From NCBI GenBank assembly GCA_027487775.1, contig JAIYCY010000023.1, positions 124,001-188,000 of the forward strand: a stretch of 64,000 bases of DNA, given 5' to 3'. A program made the position numbers and the translations under genes. The notes under the pieces are model-generated. The model made no database searches, was not told the origin of the DNA, and was given only the letters and a program-made list of their open reading frames with translations. This DNA is from Planctomycetaceae bacterium (lineage in GTDB: Bacteria; Planctomycetota; Phycisphaerae; Tepidisphaerales; Tepidisphaeraceae). Shown here in pieces: positions 36,083-44,840 of the stretch (within the stretch, counting starts at the first letter, position 1; every line of letters starts with the position of its first letter).

Positions 36083-36265
36083 GAACTCCTCGCCTGAGGG
36101 CATATCGAAGGCTCGTATAAAAGCGACTACGCCCTTCCGCTCAGTGGCGACCGGCGTCATACAAACGTCAGCGACTCGCAACCAATCCGGGTGAGCAAGC
36201 CATCGCTTCCTTTCGCCTCATCAGCCGTATTAACCAACGCAACGCGAGAATGAACATTGAGCGAC

Positions 36266-38908
36266 TTAGAGGGTGCTTCGCGTCAACGGCAACTCTTCAG
36301 TCTTGGTACCATTTGCATCGACCGAAGGATGCACCGGCGAGTCCATCGAACTGGGCATTGTCTGACGACTCTTGAAACCTGCGATAGTCGTAGGATTGAC
36401 AGACGCTTTAAGACCATCATCGGTTGCATCCAGGCTAGGCTGCTGGGCACGTCCATGCACCGCGAGTGGGTTCTTGCGGATGGCTTCGAGCTCGTCCTTC
36501 CAGCGTTCCCAGTCGTCAGCGGTCAGCTCGTTCCTGCCATGCTGTCTGAGCGATTTGGCGTCAGCAATGAGGATGGACAAAGTCGAAAGGAGACTGTGAG
36601 CTTCCTCGCCACCAAAGGTCTTTGCTTCGGCAGAAAGTCGCTCCAGTTTCAATTCAAGGTCCAGTGTTGGCGGGGGCGTAACTTGATGCTGGATGAAGAA
36701 ATCTGAAATCAGCCGCTTGACCGCTTGCACGCCTGTCTGTTGCCGTTGAGCGCGCGTGCCGGCTTCAATCTTCTGTCGAAGCATCTTGCAAAGCTCGACG
36801 ATGCGTGTTTTCAGTTGCGCGACATCCTCCGTTCGAACGGACATCTTCGCCTTCGTTGAAACGGGAGCGTCCTTGTTATGAAGCAAGTCAAATAGCGACT
36901 CCATCACGCCGAGCTTGTCATAGTCGATATCAGTGGTGCCTCGCAGTTTGTTGAAATAAGTCCTCGCTGCGGCTGCATTTCCACACTCAAATGCCGAAGG
37001 CTCAAGCAGCGACGAATCATCACTGGGAGAGGCAACCAGCTCTGGAAGCCAGCGCGAACAGTAGTGACGAATCGCTGCGATGAACAAGCTAACAGGAATG
37101 ATGTCCTCGGTCGTAGCATCGCCGCTTCGGCCTTGAAGTACCTTGTCAACTGTAATCACACGCTCCGGGTCCATTAGCTTGGCTGTGTTTCGCTTTTGCC
37201 CCACAAGGCGCTCCTGTTCGGTTCGGCCTGCCGCGTCAAAGTCGAGAATTGCAATGGCGGTCGGAATGGCTTCGTCGGCCCAAGTCGACGACTCAATCAA
37301 CTTGTACACTGCTGACGCATACTGCGCAGACACAATTACCACTTCGTTCAAGTTTATGAGTTCGGCAGCCGGAACTTCAGGGGCAAAATATCGAATGGCC
37401 TCCGCGAGAAAGTATTGGTCTGTTGGCCCTTCGGTGACGATATTTGTCGCTCCCATGAACAGTGTTTGAGACAGCTCAATTCCAAGCGCCGAACGAATGG
37501 GTTCAAATCGTCGCTCGCGCGCCTTGTCCACAAGTTGAGTTCCCTCTTCGCCGTCGCCCTTGCGAACAAGCCTTATGCGACGTGGGAAGTTTCTGTGAAT
37601 GAGAAACGGTGAGTGAGTCGTATACACAAGCTGAAGTTGTCGAGTATGTTTTGATTGTGCAAGCGATTCGAACACTGCGAGCAGATTTCGTTGCCCTGCG
37701 ATGGATAAGAATGAGTCCGGCTCATCCATCAAGACAACCGCCGCGTGGGAATCAGCCAACCGCTCGATGGCCTTTGCCTGGATGTAGTAGCTTAGGAAGT
37801 ATCGAAGGCCTGAGCTGCGTTCTTTGAATGTGTAAGTCTTGTTGGTTTTGTCTGAGATTTCGAAGCTAATGACGTGTCGGTGGTAGCGAAGCTTAATTGA
37901 AAACTCTTGGTCTTGTTGCCAATAACGAGACAGGTTCAATGTTCGTTCAAGTTCCTGGCTCCATGTGTCAACGAGAGCCGCCGCATGACTTTTTGCCTCT
38001 TCACCCAATCTGAAAAGCTTTGTTAGAGCGGATTTTGGGATACGAAGGATGTCTCGGAATAGTTTTACTTCAAGTTCGAGCTGTTGCGCTCTCCTTCGCG
38101 AAGAGTCGTTGATAGCGGACTGCCACTCAGCAACTTTGTTTACGAAGGAAGTCGGAAACGTGCCAGAAGTACTAGCGGTGGGGATGGTCTCTTCGAGAAG
38201 CTCACGCCCAACCTCCTGAAGAACCTTGCTATCAAAATAGCGTTCCTCGTCATCGGCTTCCTCACCGTATCCTTTCAAAAGGTCGGCCAAATGCACTTCA
38301 TCCGCAAACGGAAGCTGTGAGTTGATAAAGAACACTTGCGGCAGCGACTTACGAATCTTCGTCAGGTCGGCCTTGGAAACAAGCACAGGCTCTTCTGTGT
38401 GGTCGTGATACACTCGCGCAAATTCTTCGTCTCCCGCCTCTGCCGGCATTAGGAACAGCCTCGCGGTCAGATGTTCTTCGCCAGCGGGCGGCTCCGCTCC
38501 CGTAATGGTTTTGAAATCAGCACGCGATAATCCGGAAATCTCAAGCCCGAGTTGCGGCCAAAGTGCCGCCTCTTTGGTCAGCGGTAGCGCAAAATGGCAC
38601 AGGTCGGTCTGCGAAAACTCTCGACCGGTTGGCTTCGCCGATGAGAACGGGTCAACCGGGATGCTATGCCCGTCAATGACATTGCTGATGGCAGAGAGAA
38701 GATGGGACTTTCCACTCTCGTTTGCGCCGACAATAGTCGTAACGTCTTTCTCCAAAGGAATCTCGACAAACGGCAGGTCCGCGTCGCTTCCGTTGAAGTG
38801 GTATGTGTTCCAAGGGCGTTGTCGTTTCACGCGGTCGCCGCCCACCGCACCCGAATAATCGATGTTGAACGACTTGTACCACCGAAGATATACCCTTGAG
38901 ATATGCAT
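36266..38908 (-). CDS. OLD-family ATPase with TOPRIM nuclease domain
   Basis: The 880-residue protein has an SMC/RecF-like ATPase: Walker A GANESGKS at 61-68, signature ERSSGLRYFLS near 363-373, Walker B VVLMDEP at 391-397 and H-loop TTHSPF. A TOPRIM domain follows with Glu493 (VTEGPTDQYFL) and Asp556/Asp558 (ILDFDAAG). OLD proteins are ATP-dependent nucleases used in phage exclusion, and GajA of Gabija belongs to this fold family. No GajB-like helicase gene is beside it. It is convergent to the Argonaute operon with a 183-base gap, so it may be an independent defence gene. Confidence 0.88.
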   Translation of the reverse strand: MHISRVYLRWYKSFNIDYSGAVGGDRVKRQRPWNTYHFNGSDADLPFVEIPLEKDVTTIVGANESGKSHLLSAISNVIDGHSIPVDPFSSAKPTGREFSQTDLCHFALPLTKEAALWPQLGLEISGLSRADFKTITGAEPPAGEEHLTARLFLMPAEAGDEEFARVYHDHTEEPVLVSKADLTKIRKSLPQVFFINSQLPFADEVHLADLLKGYGEEADDEERYFDSKVLQEVGRELLEETIPTASTSGTFPTSFVNKVAEWQSAINDSSRRRAQQLELEVKLFRDILRIPKSALTKLFRLGEEAKSHAAALVDTWSQELERTLNLSRYWQQDQEFSIKLRYHRHVISFEISDKTNKTYTFKERSSGLRYFLSYYIQAKAIERLADSHAAVVLMDEPDSFLSIAGQRNLLAVFESLAQSKHTRQLQLVYTTHSPFLIHRNFPRRIRLVRKGDGEEGTQLVDKARERRFEPIRSALGIELSQTLFMGATNIVTEGPTDQYFLAEAIRYFAPEVPAAELINLNEVVIVSAQYASAVYKLIESSTWADEAIPTAIAILDFDAAGRTEQERLVGQKRNTAKLMDPERVITVDKVLQGRSGDATTEDIIPVSLFIAAIRHYCSRWLPELVASPSDDSSLLEPSAFECGNAAAARTYFNKLRGTTDIDYDKLGVMESLFDLLHNKDAPVSTKAKMSVRTEDVAQLKTRIVELCKMLRQKIEAGTRAQRQQTGVQAVKRLISDFFIQHQVTPPPTLDLELKLERLSAEAKTFGGEEAHSLLSTLSILIADAKSLRQHGRNELTADDWERWKDELEAIRKNPLAVHGRAQQPSLDATDDGLKASVNPTTIAGFKSRQTMPSSMDSPVHPSVDANGTKTEELPLTRSTL

Positions 38909-38949
38909 TGCCGAATTATCTTCAAAAGTCGCGAATATGCGAGCTTCAT

Positions 38950-40200
38950 TTAACGAATCGAGTCAATTGCCAAACTCGTGCGAACCCATTCCACAACTGG
39001 CTTTTGCTCAGGAGCAACAGGCTTCATGTAAACGTCGGCGATGCGAGAAGTAGCCGAGTGACCAAGCCATCTCTTCACTTCGCCGACTGAAATCCCGGAA
39101 CGTGAGCCGTACTCCGTGGCACCCAGGTGCCGAAGGACGTAGAAACCCGCAATAGACTTGCTCGACTCGCCGATTTCTTTACGGAGCTTGTCCCACCACA
39201 AGAAGACTGAGTTGGTTCTGCCGTGAACGATGGGCCGACCCGTTCGAGTCACGAACATGAGTTCGCCCTTTGGGCGACGTTCCTTCGCGATGTACTTGCT
39301 TACCAAGCCCCAAACCAGTGGCGGCGTGTCGCCGAAGCGTTCGATTCCGGTCTTGCCGCGACGTAGGTCGTAGCTCGCCTCGTCGATTTGACCGACGCGT
39401 AACGCTGCCAAATCGCTGGGGCCAAAGCCCAGGCCGATGCCAAGCCAGATCATGGACTGCTCGCGTAGCTCGCTGGCTTTCAGGAGCTTTTGCAGTTGGT
39501 CGAGCGTAGGAAGTTTCATCTTCTCGGCAGGAACGCCGTGGATGACATCTCGGCTCGACCAGTTCCATTGCAGCACCTGATGGCCAAACTCAGGACGACC
39601 CGCCCGCTCAATGACTGCGTGAACCATCTGAAGCCGCTCGGTCACTTGCGATTGTGAGTACGAGGCGAGGGCGATTTTTCGGTTGTAGGCTTCCACGTCG
39701 GCAATCGACAAGTCAGCCAGCTTCATGTGCCCCATGCTGCCTTGCCCGTGCCGTTCGTTCATGAACTCCATGAAGTCCAAAAGCATTTTGCGGCGATTGA
39801 GACGGACACGCGGATGAATCGAGCCTCGCACTCTTGGCCCGCCCTCGGCCCGAGTACGCTCTTCGTCAAATCTTAGCAGGTCGCTGGCGACATGAAGCAG
39901 TGAGCCGGGGACACTCTTTCGAGTGACCATCTCGGCGGACTTGGTCGGTGCTTTGAGCTTTTGCAGTTCCGTCGCTTGAGCAGGTGCGGGTTTCTTGCCG
40001 GTGAGCTTGTCGGCAATCCACTGGTGATACATCGCCGTAGCCTTGTCCTCGGTGACATCACCGAAGCGGTGCTTCTTCGGCAGGCCGGTTTGCGGGTCGC
40101 GGTAGCTGACATGCCAGCCGATTCCGCGGAGCTTGGTGTAGGCCAATTTCGGGATTCGCTTGCGACGTTTTTGAGGTTGACTAAGCTTTGTCTTTGGCAT
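38950..40200 (-). CDS. Tyrosine recombinase/integrase
   Basis: The 416-residue protein has a basic N-terminal arm, a core-binding domain (about 140-220) and a catalytic domain. Its box II is YVLRHLGATEYG, with LGHSATSRIADVYMK supplying the second His and nucleophilic Tyr. The usual first Arg (GLRxGE) is not visible. The corresponding segment is GLGFGPSDLAAL, as in a subset of planctomycete integrases. It ends 41 bases after the OLD gene start on the same strand. Its 5' end is only 132 bases from the left tRNA-Gly repeat. Confidence 0.88.
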   Translation of the reverse strand: MPKTKLSQPQKRRKRIPKLAYTKLRGIGWHVSYRDPQTGLPKKHRFGDVTEDKATAMYHQWIADKLTGKKPAPAQATELQKLKAPTKSAEMVTRKSVPGSLLHVASDLLRFDEERTRAEGGPRVRGSIHPRVRLNRRKMLLDFMEFMNERHGQGSMGHMKLADLSIADVEAYNRKIALASYSQSQVTERLQMVHAVIERAGRPEFGHQVLQWNWSSRDVIHGVPAEKMKLPTLDQLQKLLKASELREQSMIWLGIGLGFGPSDLAALRVGQIDEASYDLRRGKTGIERFGDTPPLVWGLVSKYIAKERRPKGELMFVTRTGRPIVHGRTNSVFLWWDKLRKEIGESSKSIAGFYVLRHLGATEYGSRSGISVGEVKRWLGHSATSRIADVYMKPVAPEQKPVVEWVRTSLAIDSIR

Positions 40201-40280
40201 GTGAGCCGCCGAATTGGAGCGTTCACGGGAGCGAAAAGTATAGGTCGAAATCGATGCTTAAGTAGTGCATGGCTTTCTCA

Positions 40281-42077
40281 TTATGTAGTGCAAAACGCGG
40301 TTTTCAAGCCAATTTCCCAGCGACCGGAACAGGTTGCCAACGTGAATGTCGTGGGTTCGAGCCCCATCACCCGCTTGTCATGTACGCCGTTGACTACAGA
40401 TGTCAGCGGCGTCTTTCTTTTGACAGAATCAACACTTACGTCGATTCGTCCTACCACCATCGCGGCGTTCGTCCGGTCCGTCGAATGGTCAGCGATTGCC
40501 ACGGATTTACTACGATTGCCGCCAGCAGGTACAAGCGTTGGTACAAGCGTTCGCGCCCCTTCAACGTCGCGAATCGCGGCACCAGTCGTGCCGTTTGCGC
40601 GTTGCCGTTCGGCACTCGGTCCGGCATTCAACGGCAGCGACGGCAGGGCGTCGAGTGCCCCCGCCACGTCCAAGAGCTTCGGGTCGGTGTAGACGTTCGC
40701 GGTCAGGTCCGGCTTGGAGTGTCGCATCGCGGCTTGAGCGGTTCGCAACGTCACCCCGCCTTTGCTCAGGTGCGTGCCGAATGCAACGCGCAGGGCGTGC
40801 ACGTCCACCACGCGCCCGCGCTCGTCGTGCTTCGCAATGCCCGCGGCGGCGATGTCTCGATCCAGAATCCGCACCAGCCCGGCCGGCACGTTGAACAGGC
40901 GTTCGCCGTGCGGAAGTCGAATCGGCAGCGGGTGCCCGATGCGAAGGCGGGCCGCGTCTTGAGCGGCTTGGAGTCGATCCGCCAGGAACGCCCGCAAGTC
41001 CGCGGCCAAGTCACCCCGAAGCGGAATCTCAGAGCCTTTGCGATTCTTCTCGTCGGCGGCGTTGAGGATCGCGTACGGTTGCGGTGCGTCTAGGTCGAGT
41101 TGCCCGATGGTCAGCGATGCGAGCTCGCCTTTGCGAAGGCCGGTCAGCACAAGCGTTTTGTAGATGAGTGCCCGCTCTCGGCCGATCGCTTCGAGTTCGG
41201 CGATGATGTCGGGCCGCTTGGCGAGTGCGATTCGTCCGCGGTCGGCCGCCTCGGCGATGTTGTCGAATGCCAGCGATGCCCGCGTCCAGTTCGCCCGTTT
41301 GCGGTCGGCGTCGGTCGGTGCCGTCTTGACGATGCCCCGCCCGTATTCGGCGAGCGGTCGAAGTGCCGCGACGGTCAAAAGGCGGCGCAGCTCGTCCGCG
41401 TCCAATGCCCGCCGAAGGTGCCGACGATCCGCCCGCACGTTCGCAAGCGGCACGTCGGCGAATGGATTGGCGATGAGCCTTTGCGTACGTCGGCACCAGT
41501 TGCCGAATCCGACAGCCGCTTCGCGGTATCCGTTGCGTGTCGCGGCCGCCACGTCGCGCCCCGCCATGAGCACCAGCCAGCGTTCGAGCGATGCGGTGTT
41601 CAGGTCGGACAATCGCCCGAACGGGCATTCACGCGCCAAGCGGTCGAGCCGTGCGCGCACCATCGCAACGCGACGGGGCGAGCACCCCTTCGCGTTGAGA
41701 TGATCGGCGTAGGCGTCGAAGTGTCGGGCAATCGGCACGTTCGCATGATCCGCGGCGGCGTCTTGGGCGGCGGTCATCACCTTCGCTTTGACGAGTTCGG
41801 CCCGCGTCCTCAGGTCGGCGAGCACGCTCTCGGCGGCGTCTTTTGTTCGGCATCCGGTGCCGACTTGGCGAACGATGCCCGATCCGTCGCGATACTTCGC
41901 CGTGTGCGTCGTGCTCGTCAATGCGATACGCGCCGATCCGTCGCGGCCCGTCGTCACCTTTGCCGTACGCTTGCGGCCTCGTCGGTCGGTCCAGCGGGCG
42001 AAGTTTTGCCCTTGCCGCGTGAACAGTTCAGCCCCGGCGGGCATCGGCTTGGTGTAGCTTGCTCGGTAGATCGCCAT
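40281..42077 (-). CDS. Tyrosine integrase of the satellite-like island
   Basis: The 598-residue protein has an N-terminal arm-binding region, a core-binding domain (about 110-210) and a catalytic domain. Arg is in VLTGLRKGELASL, HALRVAFGTHL is box II, and His and Tyr are in AMRHSKPDLTANVYTD. A 130-residue Pro/Thr-poor tail follows, ending with VMGLEPTTFTLATC. That tail motif is the reverse-strand translation of the tRNA-Gly repeat, so the last residues lie outside the island and were acquired on insertion. The gene begins three bases after the repressor gene, so the two are cotranscribed. Confidence 0.92.
   Translation of the reverse strand: MAIYRASYTKPMPAGAELFTRQGQNFARWTDRRGRKRTAKVTTGRDGSARIALTSTTHTAKYRDGSGIVRQVGTGCRTKDAAESVLADLRTRAELVKAKVMTAAQDAAADHANVPIARHFDAYADHLNAKGCSPRRVAMVRARLDRLARECPFGRLSDLNTASLERWLVLMAGRDVAAATRNGYREAAVGFGNWCRRTQRLIANPFADVPLANVRADRRHLRRALDADELRRLLTVAALRPLAEYGRGIVKTAPTDADRKRANWTRASLAFDNIAEAADRGRIALAKRPDIIAELEAIGRERALIYKTLVLTGLRKGELASLTIGQLDLDAPQPYAILNAADEKNRKGSEIPLRGDLAADLRAFLADRLQAAQDAARLRIGHPLPIRLPHGERLFNVPAGLVRILDRDIAAAGIAKHDERGRVVDVHALRVAFGTHLSKGGVTLRTAQAAMRHSKPDLTANVYTDPKLLDVAGALDALPSLPLNAGPSAERQRANGTTGAAIRDVEGARTLVPTLVPAGGNRSKSVAIADHSTDRTNAAMVVGRIDVSVDSVKRKTPLTSVVNGVHDKRVMGLEPTTFTLATCSGRWEIGLKTAFCTT
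40333..40376 (+). repeat. Left att repeat: 3' half of tRNA-Gly(GCC)
   Basis: The repeat begins in the anticodon loop (TTGCCAA, anticodon GCC) and runs through the T-arm (GTGGGTTCGAGCCCCAT) to the acceptor end CACCCGCT. The 5' half of a tRNA is absent upstream, so this is not a functional tRNA gene. It lies inside the 3' end of the integrase gene on the opposite strand. Crossover in the anticodon loop is typical for tyrosine integrases. Confidence 0.8.
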
Positions 42078-42080
42078 GAT

Positions 42081-42290
42081 TCACTTTCCCTTCCGGCGTT
42101 GCTGCTTCGATACGATTCCAAAATGAGCGGCGAGCTTGTCGGCCAGATCGAGCCGAAGCGAACTCTCGCCCCTTAGAAACTTGATAAGCGAAACGTGCGT
42201 CAGCCCGCTCGCCCGCGCCACGCCCCGGATCGAATCCGCCTCGGCGAGCGCTTCGCGTAAAAGCTCGGTCATCGTTTTGTCGTCTCTCAT
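42081..42290 (-). CDS. Small XRE-type repressor
   Basis: The 69-residue protein (MRDDKTMTELLREALAEADS) is almost only a helix-turn-helix: IRGVARASGLTHVSLIKFLRG. I choose the ATG at 42290 because a consensus promoter lies just upstream. The earlier TTG candidate at 42326 is in fact the -35 box. It probably controls its own promoter and the integrase gene it is coupled to. Confidence 0.78.
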   Translation of the reverse strand: MRDDKTMTELLREALAEADSIRGVARASGLTHVSLIKFLRGESSLRLDLADKLAAHFGIVSKQQRRKGK

Positions 42291-42298
42291 GGTATGAA

Positions 42299-42326
42299 CT
42301 ATTACCCGTCTTGATTGCGTTGTCAA
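42299..42326 (-). promoter_or_regulatory. Consensus sigma-70 promoter, leaderless transcript expected
   Basis: On the - strand TTGACA (42321-42326) and TAATAG (42299-42304) are 16 bases apart. The ATG of the repressor gene is at 42290, eight bases after the -10 box, so transcription would begin at or next to the start codon with no room for a ribosome binding site. Confidence 0.65.
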
Positions 42327-42345
42327 TCCGTTCGATTCGTATGGT

Positions 42346-42373
42346 GCGCACCCGCCATTAAGGCGGGGTGCGC
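42346..42373 (-). terminator. GC-rich hairpin after the replication operon
   Basis: GCGCACCCGCC (42346-42356) and GGCGGGGTGCGC (42362-42373) form a stem with one bulged G and an ATTAA loop. It follows the stop of the winged-helix gene at 42480 by about 110 bases and precedes the repressor promoter, so it can separate the two operons. No T-run is visible. Confidence 0.45.
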
Positions 42374-42479
42374 CTTATGGTCCCTTATGGGATATCGGAC
42401 ACCCACGCCCTCGGCGGCGGGCGCAAAATGTCCTCAGGCAGTAGGACACCCACGCCCTCAAGCGCGGCGGTGGGTCGGG

Positions 42480-42905
42480 TCATCGGCATCGCCGCTTCCC
42501 TCGGGGGTTCGGTTCGGTTGCGAGCGGTGCGACGGCATAGATCGAAGCCCCTTTGCGAAAGCCGCCTTGCCAGACGATCCGCACCAGCCCGAGCGCGGTC
42601 AGGCGTTGCAAGGCCCGGCGGATCGTTCGCGAATCGGTGCCAGCCCGGCGGGCGATGTCCGATTGTGCGGTGCGACAAGTGCCGTCCGGCTTCGTGTCGC
42701 GAAAGAGAATCAACCAAGTCAAAAGCTCGGCCCGTGTGAGCGTGCCCGCGGTCAGGTCGATAAAGGCGTTGAGCACGCCGAAGCGGTCGGCGGTGTGTCG
42801 GCGATGCCGCTTCGCTTCGGGTGTGTGATGCCGGCGGGCCGGGCGGGCGTCGTCCAGCGGGGGAAGCCCGACGATGCCGGCGGGGATGATCGGTCCTTCA
42901 CTCAT
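42480..42905 (-). CDS. Winged-helix protein of the replication module
   Basis: The start at 42905 overlaps the helicase stop by eight bases. The 141-residue protein contains a winged-helix domain: LTRAELLTWLILFRDTKPDG, then AQSDIARRAGTDSRTIRRAL and LTALGLVRIVWQGG. Such domains occur in replication initiators and phage regulators. As the last gene of the replication operon it may bind the origin or act as a regulator. Which of these applies is not clear. Confidence 0.7.
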   Translation of the reverse strand: MSEGPIIPAGIVGLPPLDDARPARRHHTPEAKRHRRHTADRFGVLNAFIDLTAGTLTRAELLTWLILFRDTKPDGTCRTAQSDIARRAGTDSRTIRRALQRLTALGLVRIVWQGGFRKGASIYAVAPLATEPNPRGKRRCR

Positions 42906-43851
42906 CGTCACCCCCGCCCTCGTCGGCACCCGCGGCCGGCGTTGTGTTCCAGAGCTTTGCAAGCGCCGATCGCGTCTTTCGTTGCGATTCTTCGTCGTTG
43001 CGAGCCTTGCCCGCCTTCGGCGCGGGCGTGAAGGTTTGCCGCCGCTTGTCGAACGTCAAACGCAAGTCGCGGCATTCGCCGTGCCGACTTTTCAAGTGTC
43101 GAAGGTCCACAACGTCGTCGTCGTTTTCGTTGGGTGCCAGGATGAAAGCATCGTCGGCCCCGAACTCAAGCTCAGACGATTCCCGGAAGCTCGCCAGATT
43201 CAGCCCGTCGCCCGCGTATGAGCTTCGCCCTTTTGAATCCTTCGCCCGAGCGACGGCGGATATCACCATCACCGCAACGCCCGCGTCGGCGAACTGGCGA
43301 AGGTAGTTCATCGAAGCATCGACCGAGCCGCGTTTCGATTCATGCTCGCCCGGTGCGGCGATGCGTTGGATGTAGTCGAGTGCCAGCAAGTCGGCGGCGA
43401 ACTCGTCGCAAGCGGCCGCGACGTTGCCAAGATCGAAGGGCGGCCTCAGGAAGCAAAGCCGATCCGCAATCGCGGCGAGCGTGTTCAGCCCTTGGTCGAT
43501 TCGGTCGGCGTGCTCGGGCCGGATGGTTCGGTATCGAATGTCGGAAAGCGAAACGCCAGAGAGTCGGGCAAGTTGCCGATCGAGCAAAATCGCGGGCGGC
43601 ATTTCGATATTGCACACAAGCGCCCGAAGCTCGGGCGTGATGCGCAGTGCGTCGATGATGCATTGCATGGTGAAGGCCGTTTTGCCCGCACCCGGCGCGC
43701 CGCCGATGAGCGTTACCAGCCCCGGCCCGACTTCGATCTTGCCGATTTCGCCGGTGCCGATTGGAAAGAGTTTCGGCGCTCGTCCGGTCAGCACATCGTC
43801 GCGCCAAGCGTCGAGCGCGTCGGTTGCGCGAATGAAGTTCGCTCGGGTCAT
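42898..43851 (-). CDS. DnaB-like RecA-fold helicase/ATPase
   Basis: The start at 43851 overlaps the primase stop (ATGA). The 317-residue protein has Walker A GGAPGAGKTAF at about 50-60, the DnaB-like CNIEMPPAILLDRQLARLSG and Walker B LLALDYIQR. It lacks the DnaB N-terminal domain, so it is a minimal helicase of the phage or satellite type. With the adjacent AEP primase it gives the island its own replication machinery. Confidence 0.85.
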   Translation of the reverse strand: MTRANFIRATDALDAWRDDVLTGRAPKLFPIGTGEIGKIEVGPGLVTLIGGAPGAGKTAFTMQCIIDALRITPELRALVCNIEMPPAILLDRQLARLSGVSLSDIRYRTIRPEHADRIDQGLNTLAAIADRLCFLRPPFDLGNVAAACDEFAADLLALDYIQRIAAPGEHESKRGSVDASMNYLRQFADAGVAVMVISAVARAKDSKGRSSYAGDGLNLASFRESSELEFGADDAFILAPNENDDDVVDLRHLKSRHGECRDLRLTFDKRRQTFTPAPKAGKARNDEESQRKTRSALAKLWNTTPAAGADEGGGDDE

Positions 43852-44840
43852 GCCGCACCCCCGATCGCGTCTTTCAGCCCGCAATCAATTTGCCGTCGAA
43901 CGTCACTCGGCGATAGCCCCGAGTCGAGAGCCGCTTCGGTGAGCAGGGCCGTTGCGAGTGCGGGCGAGCATCCGAACTCGCCAAGATTGCGAGCCGCGGA
44001 ATACAAAAGCCGGTGCCGATCGCCCGCCGTCGCGCCGTCGCGAATGAAGGCGAGCGTTTGCCGGTTGAGCGTCGCGGCGATGTCGCCCGAAGCCACGGCA
44101 TCGCGTCGGGCCGCGGTCGCTTCGGCTTCGCGTCGCACGGCATCGGCGGCTTCGTTCCAATCGGCCGCAATGTTCCAATCGCACCGCCCCGCGCCCGGCG
44201 TCGGCACGTCGAATGCTTCGGGGTGTTTTGCCCAACCCGCAATCGTTGCCGCGTCGCGATGCATCAGAGCGTCGATCGGCACGCGCCGCTTGTGAAGGCC
44301 CGTCTTGGGGTGCCGGGAGTTGGGCGCACGAAACGCCCGCACCGAATCATAAACGCCCGTGTCGATCGTCACGCCCGCGGCCGTCGCGATGGTTTCGGCG
44401 AAGCGTCGGGCGATGCGGTGAAAGTCGATCGACGGCGGCGGCGTCCATAGGGTCGTCGGGATGCCAAGATGAAAGCCCTTCGACCCACTGAAGAATGCGA
44501 GCACGTCCTCGGCGTCGAGAGCGAAGCGTTCGAGAATGCAAGCGGCAAGCCGGGCCGTGTCGATTCGTGCGGCGTCAAGTTCAGCGTCGCGGTCAATGTC
44601 GAACCAGACGAAAGCCGCACCGCACGGGCCGCGGTATCCGCGTGTCGTGCCGGTTGCGGTCAGATGGGCGCGAAACTCATCGCCAAAGGTGAAAGCGCTT
44701 AAGTAGCTTTCCGATTCGGAGCGTGCCCGCTCATCGCAAGCGGCGTATCCGGCGAAGGCGGCCCGCCAATCGACGAGCCGCCTTTCGCTAGTCACCGCGC
44801 CGAGAATCCGAAAGCCGAGGCCGTCAGATTGAATCGGCAT
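43848..44840 (-). CDS. Archaeo-eukaryotic primase (AEP/PrimPol family)
   Basis: The 330-residue protein has the three AEP active-site motifs: acidic WFDIDRD near residue 80, SGSKGFHLGIP near 118, and DSVRAFRAPNSRHPKTGLHK near 165. The C-terminal about 100 residues are helical and may bind the helicase. It synthesises primers, and possibly DNA, at the island origin. The start overlaps the stop of the DUF669-like gene by 17 bases. Confidence 0.85.
   Translation of the reverse strand: MPIQSDGLGFRILGAVTSERRLVDWRAAFAGYAACDERARSESESYLSAFTFGDEFRAHLTATGTTRGYRGPCGAAFVWFDIDRDAELDAARIDTARLAACILERFALDAEDVLAFFSGSKGFHLGIPTTLWTPPPSIDFHRIARRFAETIATAAGVTIDTGVYDSVRAFRAPNSRHPKTGLHKRRVPIDALMHRDAATIAGWAKHPEAFDVPTPGAGRCDWNIAADWNEAADAVRREAEATAARRDAVASGDIAATLNRQTLAFIRDGATAGDRHRLLYSAARNLGEFGCSPALATALLTEAALDSGLSPSDVRRQIDCGLKDAIGGAA

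Larger units (their letters stand above)
12284..40200. mobile_element. Plasmid-like mobilizable element with defence cargo, ends not defined
   Basis: This interval groups an HTH-Dam gene, two tyrosine recombinases, MobF relaxase, coupling ATPase, ArdC, RadC-like protein, ParA and partner, Rep-like protein and a defence block. These are plasmid functions in one continuous region. I could not find matching terminal repeats, so the limits are those of the outer genes. The metal block to the left may be part of it. No mating-pair apparatus is visible. Confidence 0.5.

Noticed and set aside
40333-40376. Functional tRNA-Gly gene
   Set aside because: Only the 3' half from the anticodon loop is present. 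Bases upstream cannot form the D-arm or acceptor 5' strand.
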